From positions 62,001 to 126,000 of the forward strand of contig CAMFHP010000005.1 in the NCBI GenBank assembly GCA_945952225.1: a stretch of DNA of 64,000 bases, read 5' to 3'. Numbering within the stretch: position 1 is the stretch's first letter; each line of letters begins with the position of its first letter. Source of the DNA: an uncultured Myxococcaceae bacterium (GTDB taxonomy: Bacteria > Myxococcota_A > Polyangia > Polyangiales > Ga0077539). The translations under genes and the position numbers were made by a program. The notes below the pieces were generated by a model. The model saw nothing but the letters and a program-made list of their open reading frames with translations. It made no database searches and was not told the origin of the DNA. Below, piece by piece: positions 50,741 to 58,962 of the stretch.

Positions 50741-51430
50741 GTGCTCCGACGGGTCGCCCTCCTCGCGCTGACGCTCTCCGCCTGCCGCGCCGCCGCGCCG
50801 GGCCCGCACGACACCACGCGCGCCTGGGCGCAGGCCCTCCGCGAGTCGCGCTTCGACGACGCCCACGCGATGCTCGCGCCCCGCGCCCGCGCCGCGGTCT
50901 CGCCCGCGGACTTCGAACGCCTCGCGCGACAACGCCCCGACGAGGTGCGCGCCGCCGCCGATCGCGCCGACAGCGTCGACCCCGCGTCTCCGCTCGTGGC
51001 CACGGTCACCCTCGCCGACGGCACCGCGCTGCGGCTGCGATGGGAAGACAACGCGTGGCGCCTCGACCCCGCCTCGCTCGAGTTCTACGGCCAGCACACG
51101 CCCGTCGCCGCGCTGCGCTCGTTCGCGCGCGCGGTGGAGCGCGGGCGATGGGATGTGCTCCTGCGACTCGCGCCCCGTGAGGTGGCCGCCCAGATGCGCA
51201 TGGCCGCCCGCGACGGAGCCACGCCCGAAGACACGCTCCGCGACGCGTGGTCGGGCGCGCGGGCCGAGCATGACCGCGAGGTGCTCCGCCGCCTGGTCGA
51301 AGCCCTCGATCGCGGGGCCACGCCCGACGTACACGACGGACGCGCGACGCTCACCTACGGCGTCGCGAACCGCTACGTCGCCCGACTCGTGCGCGAAGAC
51401 GGCGTGTGGAAGGTCGAGCGCCCCGACTGA
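50741..51430 (+). CDS. Lipoprotein of unknown function (duplicated helix-strand units)
   Basis: A 229-residue protein with signal 'LRRVALLALTLSAC', Cys15. It has two similar units: 'RAWAQALRESRFDDAHAML' with 'TALRLRWEDNAWRLDPAS', and 'RSFARAVERGRWDVLLRLAP' with 'YVARLVREDGVWKVERPD'. Each starts with a helix pair and ends in strands closing on a W-x-hydrophobic, as in NTF2/DUF4878-like domains. Periplasmic, function unknown. Confidence 0.8.
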   Translation: MLRRVALLALTLSACRAAAPGPHDTTRAWAQALRESRFDDAHAMLAPRARAAVSPADFERLARQRPDEVRAAADRADSVDPASPLVATVTLADGTALRLRWEDNAWRLDPASLEFYGQHTPVAALRSFARAVERGRWDVLLRLAPREVAAQMRMAARDGATPEDTLRDAWSGARAEHDREVLRRLVEALDRGATPDVHDGRATLTYGVANRYVARLVREDGVWKVERPD

Positions 51431-51451
51431 CCGTACTGCGCGCGCGCTCGT

Positions 51452-51904
51452 TCACGCGCCGCGCGGGCGCAGCATCTCGCAGTGGGGAATGTCGTCTTCG
51501 AGGTAGTTCTCGCCCACGCGGCGGAACCCGAAGTCTTCGTAGAAGCGTTCGAGGTAGGCCTGCGCCGAGATGCGCACCGCGGCGCCGTCGAAGCGCGCGG
51601 CCACCACGTCGAGCCCCTTCGCGACGAGCGCGCGTCCGAGGCCCGTGCGGCGCACCTCGGGGGCGGTCACCACGCGACCGAGGCTCGTCTCGGCGTACTT
51701 GATCCCCGGGCCGAAGACCCGGAGGTACGCATCGACGCGCCCCTCGGAGTCGGTGTGCCAGAGGTGCACGGCGTCGGCGTCGTGGCCGTCGTTGTCGAGG
51801 TAGGCGCAGCGCTGTTCGACCACGAACACCCGCTGGCGAAGGGTGAGCACGTCGTACAGCTCGTCGCGCGTGAGGTCGCGCCAGGGTTTGAGCGTCCAGG
51901 TCAT
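51452..51904 (-). CDS. elaA: ElaA-type GNAT acetyltransferase
   Basis: A 150-residue cytoplasmic N-acetyltransferase. The start 'LTRDELYDVLTLRQRVFVVE' and 'QRCAYLDNDGHDADAVHLW' are typical of ElaA, with acetyl-CoA binding in 'GRVVTAPEVRRTGLGRALVA' (R/Q-x-x-G-x-G/A) and a final 'AQAYLERFYEDFGFRRVGE'. Substrate unknown. Convergent to the lipoprotein gene, 21 bp between stops. Confidence 0.92.
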   Translation of the reverse strand: MTWTLKPWRDLTRDELYDVLTLRQRVFVVEQRCAYLDNDGHDADAVHLWHTDSEGRVDAYLRVFGPGIKYAETSLGRVVTAPEVRRTGLGRALVAKGLDVVAARFDGAAVRISAQAYLERFYEDFGFRRVGENYLEDDIPHCEMLRPRGA

Positions 51905-52017
51905 GGGAGGGTGCGTGAGCGGTACACGGGCTGCGCGCGCCGACGCAACGGGGTGACGCGTGCGCTTCGTGCTTCCCGTGGGAGCGGGTTTCGCACGATG
52001 CTTGGCCGCAGCCGACC

Positions 52018-52434
52018 ATGAACCTCGATCAGGCGCTCGGAGCCGTGCAGAAGTCCGTTCCCGATTGCCTCGCGGTCGGCGTGGTCGACCTGACGACGGG
52101 CATGCTCCTCGCGGTGAAGGCCGCCGACTCGCACCCGCAGGAGGGCCTCGACCTCATGGCCGCCGCCGCCGAGTCGCTCTTCGAAAGCCCCCACGTCGAA
52201 GCCCTCGAACGCGCCTACACCCGCGGTGACAAGGGCGACGATGGGCACCCCTTCCGCGAGGTGCTGCTCACGTCGCGCGAGGCGGTGCTGGTGTTCCAAC
52301 GCTGCGAGGCCCGCGACCACACGGTGCTCGCCGTGGTGGCCCGCGCGACGTCGAACTTCGGCCTCGTGCTCGCCCGCGCCCGCCTCGCCCGCGAGCGCGT
52401 CGAGCTCGCCCTCCGCGCGCCGAACCCGCGCTGA
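52018..52434 (+). CDS. Roadblock/LC7-like protein
   Basis: A 138-residue cytoplasmic protein. 'CLAVGVVDLTTGMLLAVKAA' followed by a helix ('DLMAAAAESLFESPH'), a strand 'EVLLTSREAVLVFQRC' and 'HTVLAVVARATSNFGLVLAR' follow the alpha-beta-beta-alpha-beta plan of roadblock domains, which in bacteria regulate small GTPases (the MglB class). No GTPase gene is next to it. Assignment rests on pattern only. Confidence 0.72.
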   Translation: MNLDQALGAVQKSVPDCLAVGVVDLTTGMLLAVKAADSHPQEGLDLMAAAAESLFESPHVEALERAYTRGDKGDDGHPFREVLLTSREAVLVFQRCEARDHTVLAVVARATSNFGLVLARARLARERVELALRAPNPR

Positions 52435-52521
52435 CATTCCCCGCGTCGGTGCTACGGTGCCGCTCCCCCCGTCGTCGCCGAGCAACGGCCGCGTCGGCGC
52501 GGGAGATCGGTCAGTTTCCCA

Positions 52522-52956
52522 ATGCTCATCGAAGAGATCCGCAGGCGCCGCACCGAGGCGTTCAAGAACCGCGACTCCGTCACGAAGGAGGTGCTCAACG
52601 TCGCCCTCGGCGAGATCGACACGATCTCCGCGCGCGCGGGCCGCGACGCCACCGACGACGACTGCCTCGGCGTGCTCCGCAAGCTCGTGAAGTCGAACGA
52701 AGAGACCCGCGCGGCAGCCACCGACGAGGCCCAGCGCGCGACCCTCACCCGCGAGATCGAGGTGCTCACGGCGCTCCTGCCGAAGACCCTCGACGTGCCC
52801 GCGGTGGTCGAAGCCCTCGCCCCCGTGCGCGACGCCCTCCGCGCGGCCCCCAACGACGGCGCCGCCACGGGCATCGCGATGAAGCACCTCAAGGCCGCGG
52901 GCGCCGCGGTCGACGGCAAGGTGGTCTCCGCCGCCGTGCGCGCCGTTCGCGCGTAG
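52522..52956 (+). CDS. yqeY: YqeY/GatB-like tRNA amidotransferase tail protein
   Basis: A 144-residue cytoplasmic protein of the YqeY family, similar to the C-terminal domain of GatB. Signs are 'RRRRTEAFKNRDSVTKEVLN', 'EIEVLTALLPKTLD' and the end 'GIAMKHLKAAGAAVDGKVVS' with the usual Gly pairs. The family associates with tRNA metabolism, but its reaction is unproven. A possible -10 TACGGT is at 52453-52458. Confidence 0.9.
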   Translation: MLIEEIRRRRTEAFKNRDSVTKEVLNVALGEIDTISARAGRDATDDDCLGVLRKLVKSNEETRAAATDEAQRATLTREIEVLTALLPKTLDVPAVVEALAPVRDALRAAPNDGAATGIAMKHLKAAGAAVDGKVVSAAVRAVRA

Positions 52957-52959
52957 CCC

Positions 52960-53583
52960 CTACGCCGTCGTGAGCCCCGCCTCGTCGCGCGCGAAGAGGC
53001 AGCACTCGCTCCCCGCAGGAAAGGCCCGGCAGTTGTCGGGCCGCACTTCGTAGATCCCACACGCGTTGCCCGCGCCGAGGTGCACACACGCGCCGCTCGG
53101 CAGGAGCTTCAGCTTCCGCTTGCGCGCGCGGAGGTACTTCGCGTCGAGGAGGTCTTCGCGGCCGGCCTCGCGCCATCGCGCGAGGTCTTCTTTCTCCAGC
53201 ACCACGTCGTTCTCGCGGCAGCACGCGCCGCACGCGAGGCAGTCGAGGGTGATCACCGTCGACGACTCGGGCTGCGTGGCGTCGCGCTCGATCCAGCCCT
53301 CGACGATGCCGCGGAGCACGCGGGTCACGCGGGCCTTCACGAGCCCCTTCGCGGGCCCGTCCTTCACGCGCGCGCTCTTCTCGATCTGCAGGTCGAGGAG
53401 CGCCCACGCGGCGAGCTCGGGCATGTCGCCGTCGTCGTCGCAGGGCAGCAGCAGGTACCACGAGGGCGTCGCGCGGATCACCGCGTGACCGCCCGCCCGA
53501 ACGTGCTTCGCGGCGTTCGAAAGAAACCTCGGATGGAACGCGCGCACCACGGGACGGCGCACCTGAAAGCTCGACTCGCTCAT
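52960..53583 (-). CDS. YkgJ-type CxxCxxCC protein
   Basis: A 207-residue cytoplasmic protein with the YkgJ cysteine cluster: 'LDCLACGACCRENDVVLEKE' (CxxCxxCC, about residue 115) and a second set 'GNACGIYEVRPDNCRAFPAG' near the C-terminus. The family is thought to bind a metal or Fe-S cluster; reaction unknown. The N-terminal ~100 residues are specific to this version. ATG 53583 chosen. It is divergent from the LD-carboxypeptidase gene 85 bp away and convergent with yqeY, 3 nt between stops. Confidence 0.88.
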   Translation of the reverse strand: MSESSFQVRRPVVRAFHPRFLSNAAKHVRAGGHAVIRATPSWYLLLPCDDDGDMPELAAWALLDLQIEKSARVKDGPAKGLVKARVTRVLRGIVEGWIERDATQPESSTVITLDCLACGACCRENDVVLEKEDLARWREAGREDLLDAKYLRARKRKLKLLPSGACVHLGAGNACGIYEVRPDNCRAFPAGSECCLFARDEAGLTTA

Positions 53584-53668
53584 GCCCGCGATGATGGAAC
53601 ATCCCCCGCGCCCCACGAAGAAAACCGCGCGCCGCGCACGGCGTTGACCGTCGCCCCCGCCCGCGACG

Positions 53669-54571
53669 ATGCTCCGCGCCGCCGTGCCCACTCCTCCTCC
53701 ACGCGTGGCCGTGGTGGCGCCCTCGTCACCGCATCCCCCCGATGATTTTCGACGCGGGATCGCGTGGCTCCGCGCGCGCTGCGAGGTGCGCGACGACGAC
53801 CGGTGGTTTCTTCGCGAGGGCTTTCTCGCGGGCGACGACGCGGCCCGCGCGGCGATGGTGTGCGACGCCCTCCGCGACCCCGCGGTGCGCGCGCTGTGGT
53901 GCGCCCGCGGCGGCTACGGCGCCACGCGCATTCTCGAAACGGCGGGCGCGACGATGCTCGACCTCGTGGCGCGCGATCCGAAGCCCGTCGTGGGCTTCAG
54001 CGACGTGACGGCCCTCCACGCGCTCTGGGCGCGCGCGGGCGTCCGCTCGGTGCACGGCTCCATGGTGGGCGCCATCGGCCGCGGAGAGGGCCACCGCGAC
54101 GAGCTGTGGTCCGTGCTGTCGGGCGAGGTTCCGACGGCGTGGCACGGGCTCACGGCGCTGCACGGTCGGCGCGCGGTCGAGGGCGTGGCGCTCGGGGGCA
54201 ACCTCGCGCTCCTCGCGGCGCTCGCGGGCACGGCGTGGCAGTTCGATCTTCGCGGGGCCGTGCTCCTGCTCGAAGACATCCGCGAGGCGCCCTACCGCAT
54301 CGACCGGATGCTCACCACGCTGCGCGCCTCGGGGACCCTGCGCGGTGTGGCCGCGGTGGTGCTCGGCACCTTCACGGGATGTGACCCGGGCCCCGATGGC
54401 GTGACCGTCGAAGCCGTGTGTCGCGAGCGCCTCGGCGACCTCGACGCGCCGGTGCTGTGGAACGCGCCCTTCGGTCACGGCGACGTGAACCGTCCGTGGG
54501 TGTCGGGCGCGCCCGTGCGGGTCGATCCGCGCGAGGGCACGGTGGCGCACCTCGAAGGGCTCGACGGATGA
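53669..54571 (+). CDS. ldcA: LD-carboxypeptidase (peptidase S66)
   Basis: A 300-residue enzyme removing the terminal D-Ala from tetrapeptides in murein recycling; S66 proteins also include microcin-resistance forms. S66 features are 'RVAVVAPSSP' at the N-terminus, 'WCARGGYGATRIL' and the nucleophile Ser in 'VVGFSDVTALHAL' (~111), the Glu in 'LLLEDIREAPYRIDRML' (~208) and His in 'NAPFGHGDVNRP' (~275). No signal peptide, so cytoplasmic. It heads a run with ruvX and mltG. Confidence 0.93.
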   Translation: MLRAAVPTPPPRVAVVAPSSPHPPDDFRRGIAWLRARCEVRDDDRWFLREGFLAGDDAARAAMVCDALRDPAVRALWCARGGYGATRILETAGATMLDLVARDPKPVVGFSDVTALHALWARAGVRSVHGSMVGAIGRGEGHRDELWSVLSGEVPTAWHGLTALHGRRAVEGVALGGNLALLAALAGTAWQFDLRGAVLLLEDIREAPYRIDRMLTTLRASGTLRGVAAVVLGTFTGCDPGPDGVTVEAVCRERLGDLDAPVLWNAPFGHGDVNRPWVSGAPVRVDPREGTVAHLEGLDG

Positions 54572-54599
54572 CCGTGCGCTCTGGCAGAACGCGCGCACC

Positions 54600-55034
54600 G
54601 TGAAACGCCTCGGCATCGACCTCGGCGCGCGCCGTACGGGCGTGAGCGTCCACGACGACGACGACCTGCCCGCGCGTCCGCACTCGACGGTGGAGGTGCA
54701 GCCCGGCGCGTCGCCCGTGGGCGCCCTCGCGACGCTCATCGCGAAGGAGAAGCCCGACGAGGTGATCGTGGGCCTCCCGCTCAACATGGACGGCACCGAC
54801 GGACTCGCCGCCCGCAACGCGCGCCGTGTGGCGAAGTCGCTGCAAGCGAAGGTCGGCGCCGCGGTGGTGCTCTGGGACGAGCGGCTCACCACCACGCAGG
54901 CGCAGCGCACGCGCGTGACGATGGGGCGCCGCGGGCGCGAGGGCATCGACGCCGAGGCCGCGACGATCCTGCTCCAGTCGTACGTCGACGCGAAGCGCGG
55001 CGGCTCGGGCTGGGACCCCGACGACGAGCCATGA
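54600..55034 (+). CDS. ruvX: RuvX/YqgF Holliday-junction-resolvase-like nuclease
   Basis: A 144-residue RNase H-fold protein, implicated in 16S rRNA 5'-end maturation and as a putative resolvase. Motifs are 'RLGIDLGARRTGVSVHD' (first Asp), 'EVIVGLPLNMDGTDG', 'LWDERLTTTQAQR' (DERLTT, with the acidic pair) and 'IDAEAATILLQSYVD' (last Asp). GTG start at 54600. Its stop overlaps the mltG start by 4 nt, a gene order (ruvX-mltG) seen in many bacteria. Confidence 0.94.
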   Translation: MKRLGIDLGARRTGVSVHDDDDLPARPHSTVEVQPGASPVGALATLIAKEKPDEVIVGLPLNMDGTDGLAARNARRVAKSLQAKVGAAVVLWDERLTTTQAQRTRVTMGRRGREGIDAEAATILLQSYVDAKRGGSGWDPDDEP

Positions 55035-56212
55035 GCCCGCGCGCGAAGGGCCCTCGCGGCGGCACTCCCCTCGTTGCGCGCGGCCAGCGCAGCGCGCGCC
55101 GTGGAGGGTCGCGTACGGTGATCGCGCTCGCGATGATGGTGCCCCTCGCGCTCGCGCTCGTCGGGGCGGCGACGTGGTGGCTGATCACACCGCGCGCAGG
55201 TCGCCATGTGATCGTGCGGGTGACCGTGCCCGCGCCCGAGGGAGCGTGGGCGCTCGCGCATCGGCTCGCCGACGCGCAGGTGGTGGATCATCCCGCGCTC
55301 TTCGCGGGCCTCGTGTGGCTCACGGGCGCGCACGACGGGCTGCGCGCGGGGATGGTTCCGCTGCGTGACGACCTCGCGCCGCGCACGGTGATTCGTGTGT
55401 TGTTGCAGGGCGGCGGGCTCGTGCGGGTGACCGTGCCCGAGGGCTTCACGCGCTTCGACATCGCGCGGCGGCTGGAGTCGCTCGGCGTGTGCGAGGCGCA
55501 GGAGTTTCTCGCGCGCACCGAGTCGCCCGCGTGGCTCGCGGAGACGCGCGCCTCGGCCGAGGGCGCGCCCGCGTCGATCGAGGGATGGCTCGCGCCCGAC
55601 ACCTACGACCTCCCCCTCGACGGCGATCCCGAGACCGTCGTGCGGCGCATGGTGGCGGTCACGCAGCGGCGGCTCGAACAGGCGCGGGGCGCGCATCCCG
55701 AGGGCATGGCGAGGCTCCGCGCGCTGGCGCACGGCGACGACGCGGCGGCGGCGCGCGCGCTGCTCACGCTCGCCTCGATCGTGGAGCGCGAGACCGGGGC
55801 CCCCGACGACCGCGCGCGCGTCTCGGCGGTGTTCTGGAACCGCCTCACGCTGCCGACGTTCACCCCGCGATTGCTCCAGAGCGACCCCACGGTGGTGTAC
55901 GGCTGCCTCGCGATGGCGCGCGCGGGCGCGGGCCTCGGATGCGCGGGCGACGACAGCGACGCGGGCGCCCGAAGGACCATCACCGCGGCCATGCTCGACG
56001 ACGCGCGCAACCCCTGGAACACCTACCGCCACGAGGGATTGCCGCCGACGCCCGTGTGCAACCCCGGCGCGCGGGCCCTCGACGCGGCGCTCGCCCCCGC
56101 GGCCACGCGCGACCTCTACTTCGTCGCCGGACGCGACGGGCGCTCGGTCTTCGCCGAGACCCTCGACGCGCACCGACGGAACGTGCGCGCGTGGCTGCGC
56201 CCGGCGCCGTGA
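55031..56212 (+). CDS. mltG: Endolytic murein transglycosylase MltG (YceG-like)
   Basis: A 393-residue inner-membrane protein that cleaves nascent glycan strands. A basic cytoplasmic N-terminus is followed by one TM segment (~36-58, 'VIALAMMVPLALALVGAATW'). A LysM-like region contains 'VTVPEGFTRFDIARRLESLG', then the YceG core 'IEGWLAPDTYDLPLDGDPET', 'TLASIVERETGAPDDRARVS' with the catalytic Glu (~253), 'LQSDPTVVYG' and 'NPWNTYRHEGLPPTPVCNPG'. Length normal. Coupled to ruvX by ATGA. Confidence 0.95.
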   Translation: MSPRAKGPRGGTPLVARGQRSARRGGSRTVIALAMMVPLALALVGAATWWLITPRAGRHVIVRVTVPAPEGAWALAHRLADAQVVDHPALFAGLVWLTGAHDGLRAGMVPLRDDLAPRTVIRVLLQGGGLVRVTVPEGFTRFDIARRLESLGVCEAQEFLARTESPAWLAETRASAEGAPASIEGWLAPDTYDLPLDGDPETVVRRMVAVTQRRLEQARGAHPEGMARLRALAHGDDAAAARALLTLASIVERETGAPDDRARVSAVFWNRLTLPTFTPRLLQSDPTVVYGCLAMARAGAGLGCAGDDSDAGARRTITAAMLDDARNPWNTYRHEGLPPTPVCNPGARALDAALAPAATRDLYFVAGRDGRSVFAETLDAHRRNVRAWLRPAP

Positions 56213-56221
56213 GCGCGGTTG

Positions 56222-56227
56222 TATAGT
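56222..56227 (+). promoter_or_regulatory. Candidate -10 element (TATAGT) for the histidine kinase gene
   Basis: TATAGT, five of six matches to consensus, lies 11 nt before the ATG at 56239. No -35 match is evident. It would let the two signalling genes be read separately from mltG. Confidence 0.4.
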
Positions 56228-56238
56228 CGCGCGCCCCG

Positions 56239-57834
56239 ATGAGACGCACCGTCTACGCCCTCGTGCACTCGAAGATCCTGCGGCGCATCCTGTCGGGCTT
56301 CGTCGCGGTGGCGGCCATTCTCGGGGTGGGGCTCGTGGTGACGAGCCTGCAGTTCAAGACCCTCAGCGATCACTTTCGCGACCTGCTCGAACACGACGTC
56401 GCGGTGGTCGACGACACCGAACAGCTCCAGCGTCTCGTGTCGGTGTTGCAGAGCAACAAGCGCGGCTACCTGCTCACGGGCGACGAGGAGTTTCGCCAGC
56501 GCTACGAGGCGACGCACAACGCGATGCACGCGCTCTCGACACGCCTCGCGCGCGACGCCGCGGGACGCCCGCAGGAGCGCGCGCAGCTCGATCGCTTCGT
56601 GGCCCTCGTCGACCAGTACCACCAGCTCTCGCGCGAGGAGATCGCCCTGCGGCAGCGGGTCGACCGCGGCGAGGCCGATGTGCAGTCCGTCGCGCGGCTC
56701 ATGGCGCAGCACCCCGGCGCGCAGGTGGTGCTCCGTGCGGAGTCGGAGCTCGACGCGCTCCACGACACGGAGCTGGGCTACGTCGATGAGCAGCGGCGCC
56801 GTGTGGAAGAGGCCACCGTGCGCTCGCAGCGCATCGCCATCTTGAGCATGGTCGTGGGCCTGCTCGTCGCGATGGTGTTCGGCGTGGGCGTGTCGCGCGA
56901 CATCGCGGGCGCCATGGCAGACCTGAAGCTCGCCATCGAGGCCACGGGGCGCCGCGAACCCGTCGAGCCGCCGCGGCCGCGCGCCGACGAGATCGGCGAG
57001 GTCTCGGGGGCCTTCTACGACATGGGACGCCAGCTCGCGCGCTACGCCGACGAGCTCGCCGCGCGGGTGCGCGAGCGCGAGCAGACCGTGGTGGAACTCC
57101 GCGAGACCAACGACGCCCTCGCCCGCGCGATGCGGGTGAAGAGCGACTTTCTCGCGACGATGAGCCACGAGCTCCGCACGCCCCTCAACGCGGTGATCGG
57201 GCTCAGCGACCTGCTGCTGCGCTCGCCCTCGGAGCAGCTCTCGAACCGCGCCCGCGAGGCGCTGGAGACCATGCGCGCGTCGGGGTCGCACCTGCTCGCG
57301 CTGCTCGATGACATTCTCGACCTCGCGAAGATCGACGCGGGCAAGATGACGTACACCGTCGTGCCCTTCGATCCGAAGCCCGTGGTGCGCGCGTGCGTGG
57401 CCACGGCGCTCCCGCTCGTGGGCGACAAGCCCGTGGAGCTCACCTGCGAGGTGATCGACGCGCCGCGGGTGATGGGCGATCCGCAGCGCGTGCGGCAGGT
57501 GTTGCTGAACCTCCTCTCGAACGCCGCGAAGTTCACCGACCAGGGGAGCATCGCCGTGCGCATGGAGCGGGTGGACCGCGAGCTCGTGGTGCGCATCACC
57601 GACACGGGCCGCGGCATCTCGCACGAGGATCAGTCGCTGCTCTTCGAAGACTTTCAACAGGTGCGGAGCGGCGACGCGCGCCCCTACGGCGGCACGGGGC
57701 TCGGGCTCGCGCTCTCGCGGCGCATGGCCCGCGCGATGGGCGGTGACGTCACTGTCGAGAGCGAGCCGCGGCGGGGCAGCACGTTCTCGCTGCGCCTCGT
57801 GCTCGCGCCCACGAACGAGGCAGAAGGCTCATGA
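56239..57834 (+). CDS. Membrane sensor histidine kinase (CHASE3-like sensor, HAMP, HisKA, HATPase)
   Basis: A 531-residue inner-membrane kinase. TM1 ~15-38, periplasmic helical sensor ~39-195 ('LQSNKRGYLLTGDEEFRQRY' is typical of CHASE3), TM2 ~197-220, HAMP to ~275, coiled coil, HisKA with phosphorylatable His in 'FLATMSHELRTPLNAVIGLS' (~310), then HATPase with N box 'VLLNLLSNAAKFTDQG', G1 'ITDTGRGISHEDQ' and G2 'YGGTGLGLALSRRM'. The stop overlaps the start of the REC-kinase gene (ATGA), so the hybrid is the likely phospho-partner. Confidence 0.94.
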   Translation: MRRTVYALVHSKILRRILSGFVAVAAILGVGLVVTSLQFKTLSDHFRDLLEHDVAVVDDTEQLQRLVSVLQSNKRGYLLTGDEEFRQRYEATHNAMHALSTRLARDAAGRPQERAQLDRFVALVDQYHQLSREEIALRQRVDRGEADVQSVARLMAQHPGAQVVLRAESELDALHDTELGYVDEQRRRVEEATVRSQRIAILSMVVGLLVAMVFGVGVSRDIAGAMADLKLAIEATGRREPVEPPRPRADEIGEVSGAFYDMGRQLARYADELAARVREREQTVVELRETNDALARAMRVKSDFLATMSHELRTPLNAVIGLSDLLLRSPSEQLSNRAREALETMRASGSHLLALLDDILDLAKIDAGKMTYTVVPFDPKPVVRACVATALPLVGDKPVELTCEVIDAPRVMGDPQRVRQVLLNLLSNAAKFTDQGSIAVRMERVDRELVVRITDTGRGISHEDQSLLFEDFQQVRSGDARPYGGTGLGLALSRRMARAMGGDVTVESEPRRGSTFSLRLVLAPTNEAEGS

Positions 57835-58925
57835 GCGAAGTGAACCACGCCCCCAGGGGCCACCGCGGCGAGGTGCTCGTCGTCGACGACGCGGCGGCCA
57901 ATCGATTCCTCTACCGCGCGGTGCTCGAAGACGACGGACACCACGTGCGCGAGGCCTCCGACGGGCCCGCGGCGCTCGCGCTCCTCGCGTTGGCGCAGCC
58001 CCCGATCGAGCTCGTGCTCCTCGACGTGTCGATGCCCGGCATGGACGGCATCGAGGTGCTCCGACGCATCCGCGCCCGCGGCGAGGGAGGCCCTGCGGTG
58101 CTCATCCTCACGGCCGCCGCGCGCACCCCCGACGCGATCGAGCGCGGCCTCGAACTCGGCGCCGACGCGTACCTCATCCGCCCCGTCGACAACCGCGAGC
58201 TCGCCGCCCGCGTGCGCGCAGCGCTCCAGATCCAGCGCCTCCGCCGCGAGCTGGCCGCCCTGCGCCGCGACCAGACCGCGATGCTCGTGCACGACCTCCG
58301 GCACCCGCTCGCCAACCTCTCGATGCTCGCCGAGGTGATCGAGTCCGACGACCTCCGCCCCGAGGATCGCCACAACGCCGCGGGCACGATCCGTCGCATG
58401 GTCGACGACCTCGGACGCCTCGTCGACTCGATCCTCACGGCCTCGCGCCTCGAAGCCGGGGTGTTCTCCGTCGAGCCGAAGCCCGAGACCCTCTCGACGC
58501 TCGCCGCGCCCTCCGTCGACGTGTTCCGTCCGCTCGCCGCGCGCCGCCGCGTGGCGCTCGACGTCGACCCCCTGCCCGCGGTGCCCGTGCTCGCCGACGC
58601 CGCGCGCGTCCGTCAGGTGTTCGACAACCTGCTCTCGAACGCGCTGAAGTTCACGCCCCGCGGCGGCCGTGTGCACGTGCACGCCGAGACGCTCCCCGAC
58701 GCGGTGGCCGTGCACGTCGACGACGCGGGCACGGGCGTTCCCGAGGCCGAGCGCGCCGTGATCTTCGACCGCTACCGCCAGGGCGCCACGGGCCGCACGC
58801 GCGGCGGATCGGGCCTGGGACTCGCCATCGCCGCGGGCATCGTCGGCGCCCACGGCGGCACGATCCGCTGCGACGACGCCCCCCTCGGCGGCGCGCGCTT
58901 CACGTTCACCCTCCGGCGCGCGTAG
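57831..58925 (+). CDS. Response regulator-histidine kinase hybrid (REC-HisKA-HATPase)
   Basis: A 364-residue soluble protein. REC domain ~12-128: acidic pair 'VLVVDDAAANRFLYRAVLED', phospho-acceptor Asp in 'ELVLLDVSMPGMDGIEVLRR' (~64) and Thr in 'VLILTAAARTPD'. The usual Lys of 'KPxD' is Arg ('AYLIRPVDN'). Residues ~145-210 have 'TAMLVHDLRHPLANLSMLAE' with His, and ~250-364 the HATPase ('FDNLLSNALKFTPRGGRVHV', 'VDDAGTGVPEAERAVIFDRY', 'GGSGLGLAIAAGIVG'). No output DNA-binding domain. It forms a pair with the preceding kinase. Confidence 0.93.
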   Translation: MSEVNHAPRGHRGEVLVVDDAAANRFLYRAVLEDDGHHVREASDGPAALALLALAQPPIELVLLDVSMPGMDGIEVLRRIRARGEGGPAVLILTAAARTPDAIERGLELGADAYLIRPVDNRELAARVRAALQIQRLRRELAALRRDQTAMLVHDLRHPLANLSMLAEVIESDDLRPEDRHNAAGTIRRMVDDLGRLVDSILTASRLEAGVFSVEPKPETLSTLAAPSVDVFRPLAARRRVALDVDPLPAVPVLADAARVRQVFDNLLSNALKFTPRGGRVHVHAETLPDAVAVHVDDAGTGVPEAERAVIFDRYRQGATGRTRGGSGLGLAIAAGIVGAHGGTIRCDDAPLGGARFTFTLRRA

Positions 58926-58962
58926 CGCCCGCATCGCTCCCCCGAGGACCTCTCCCCCCGCC

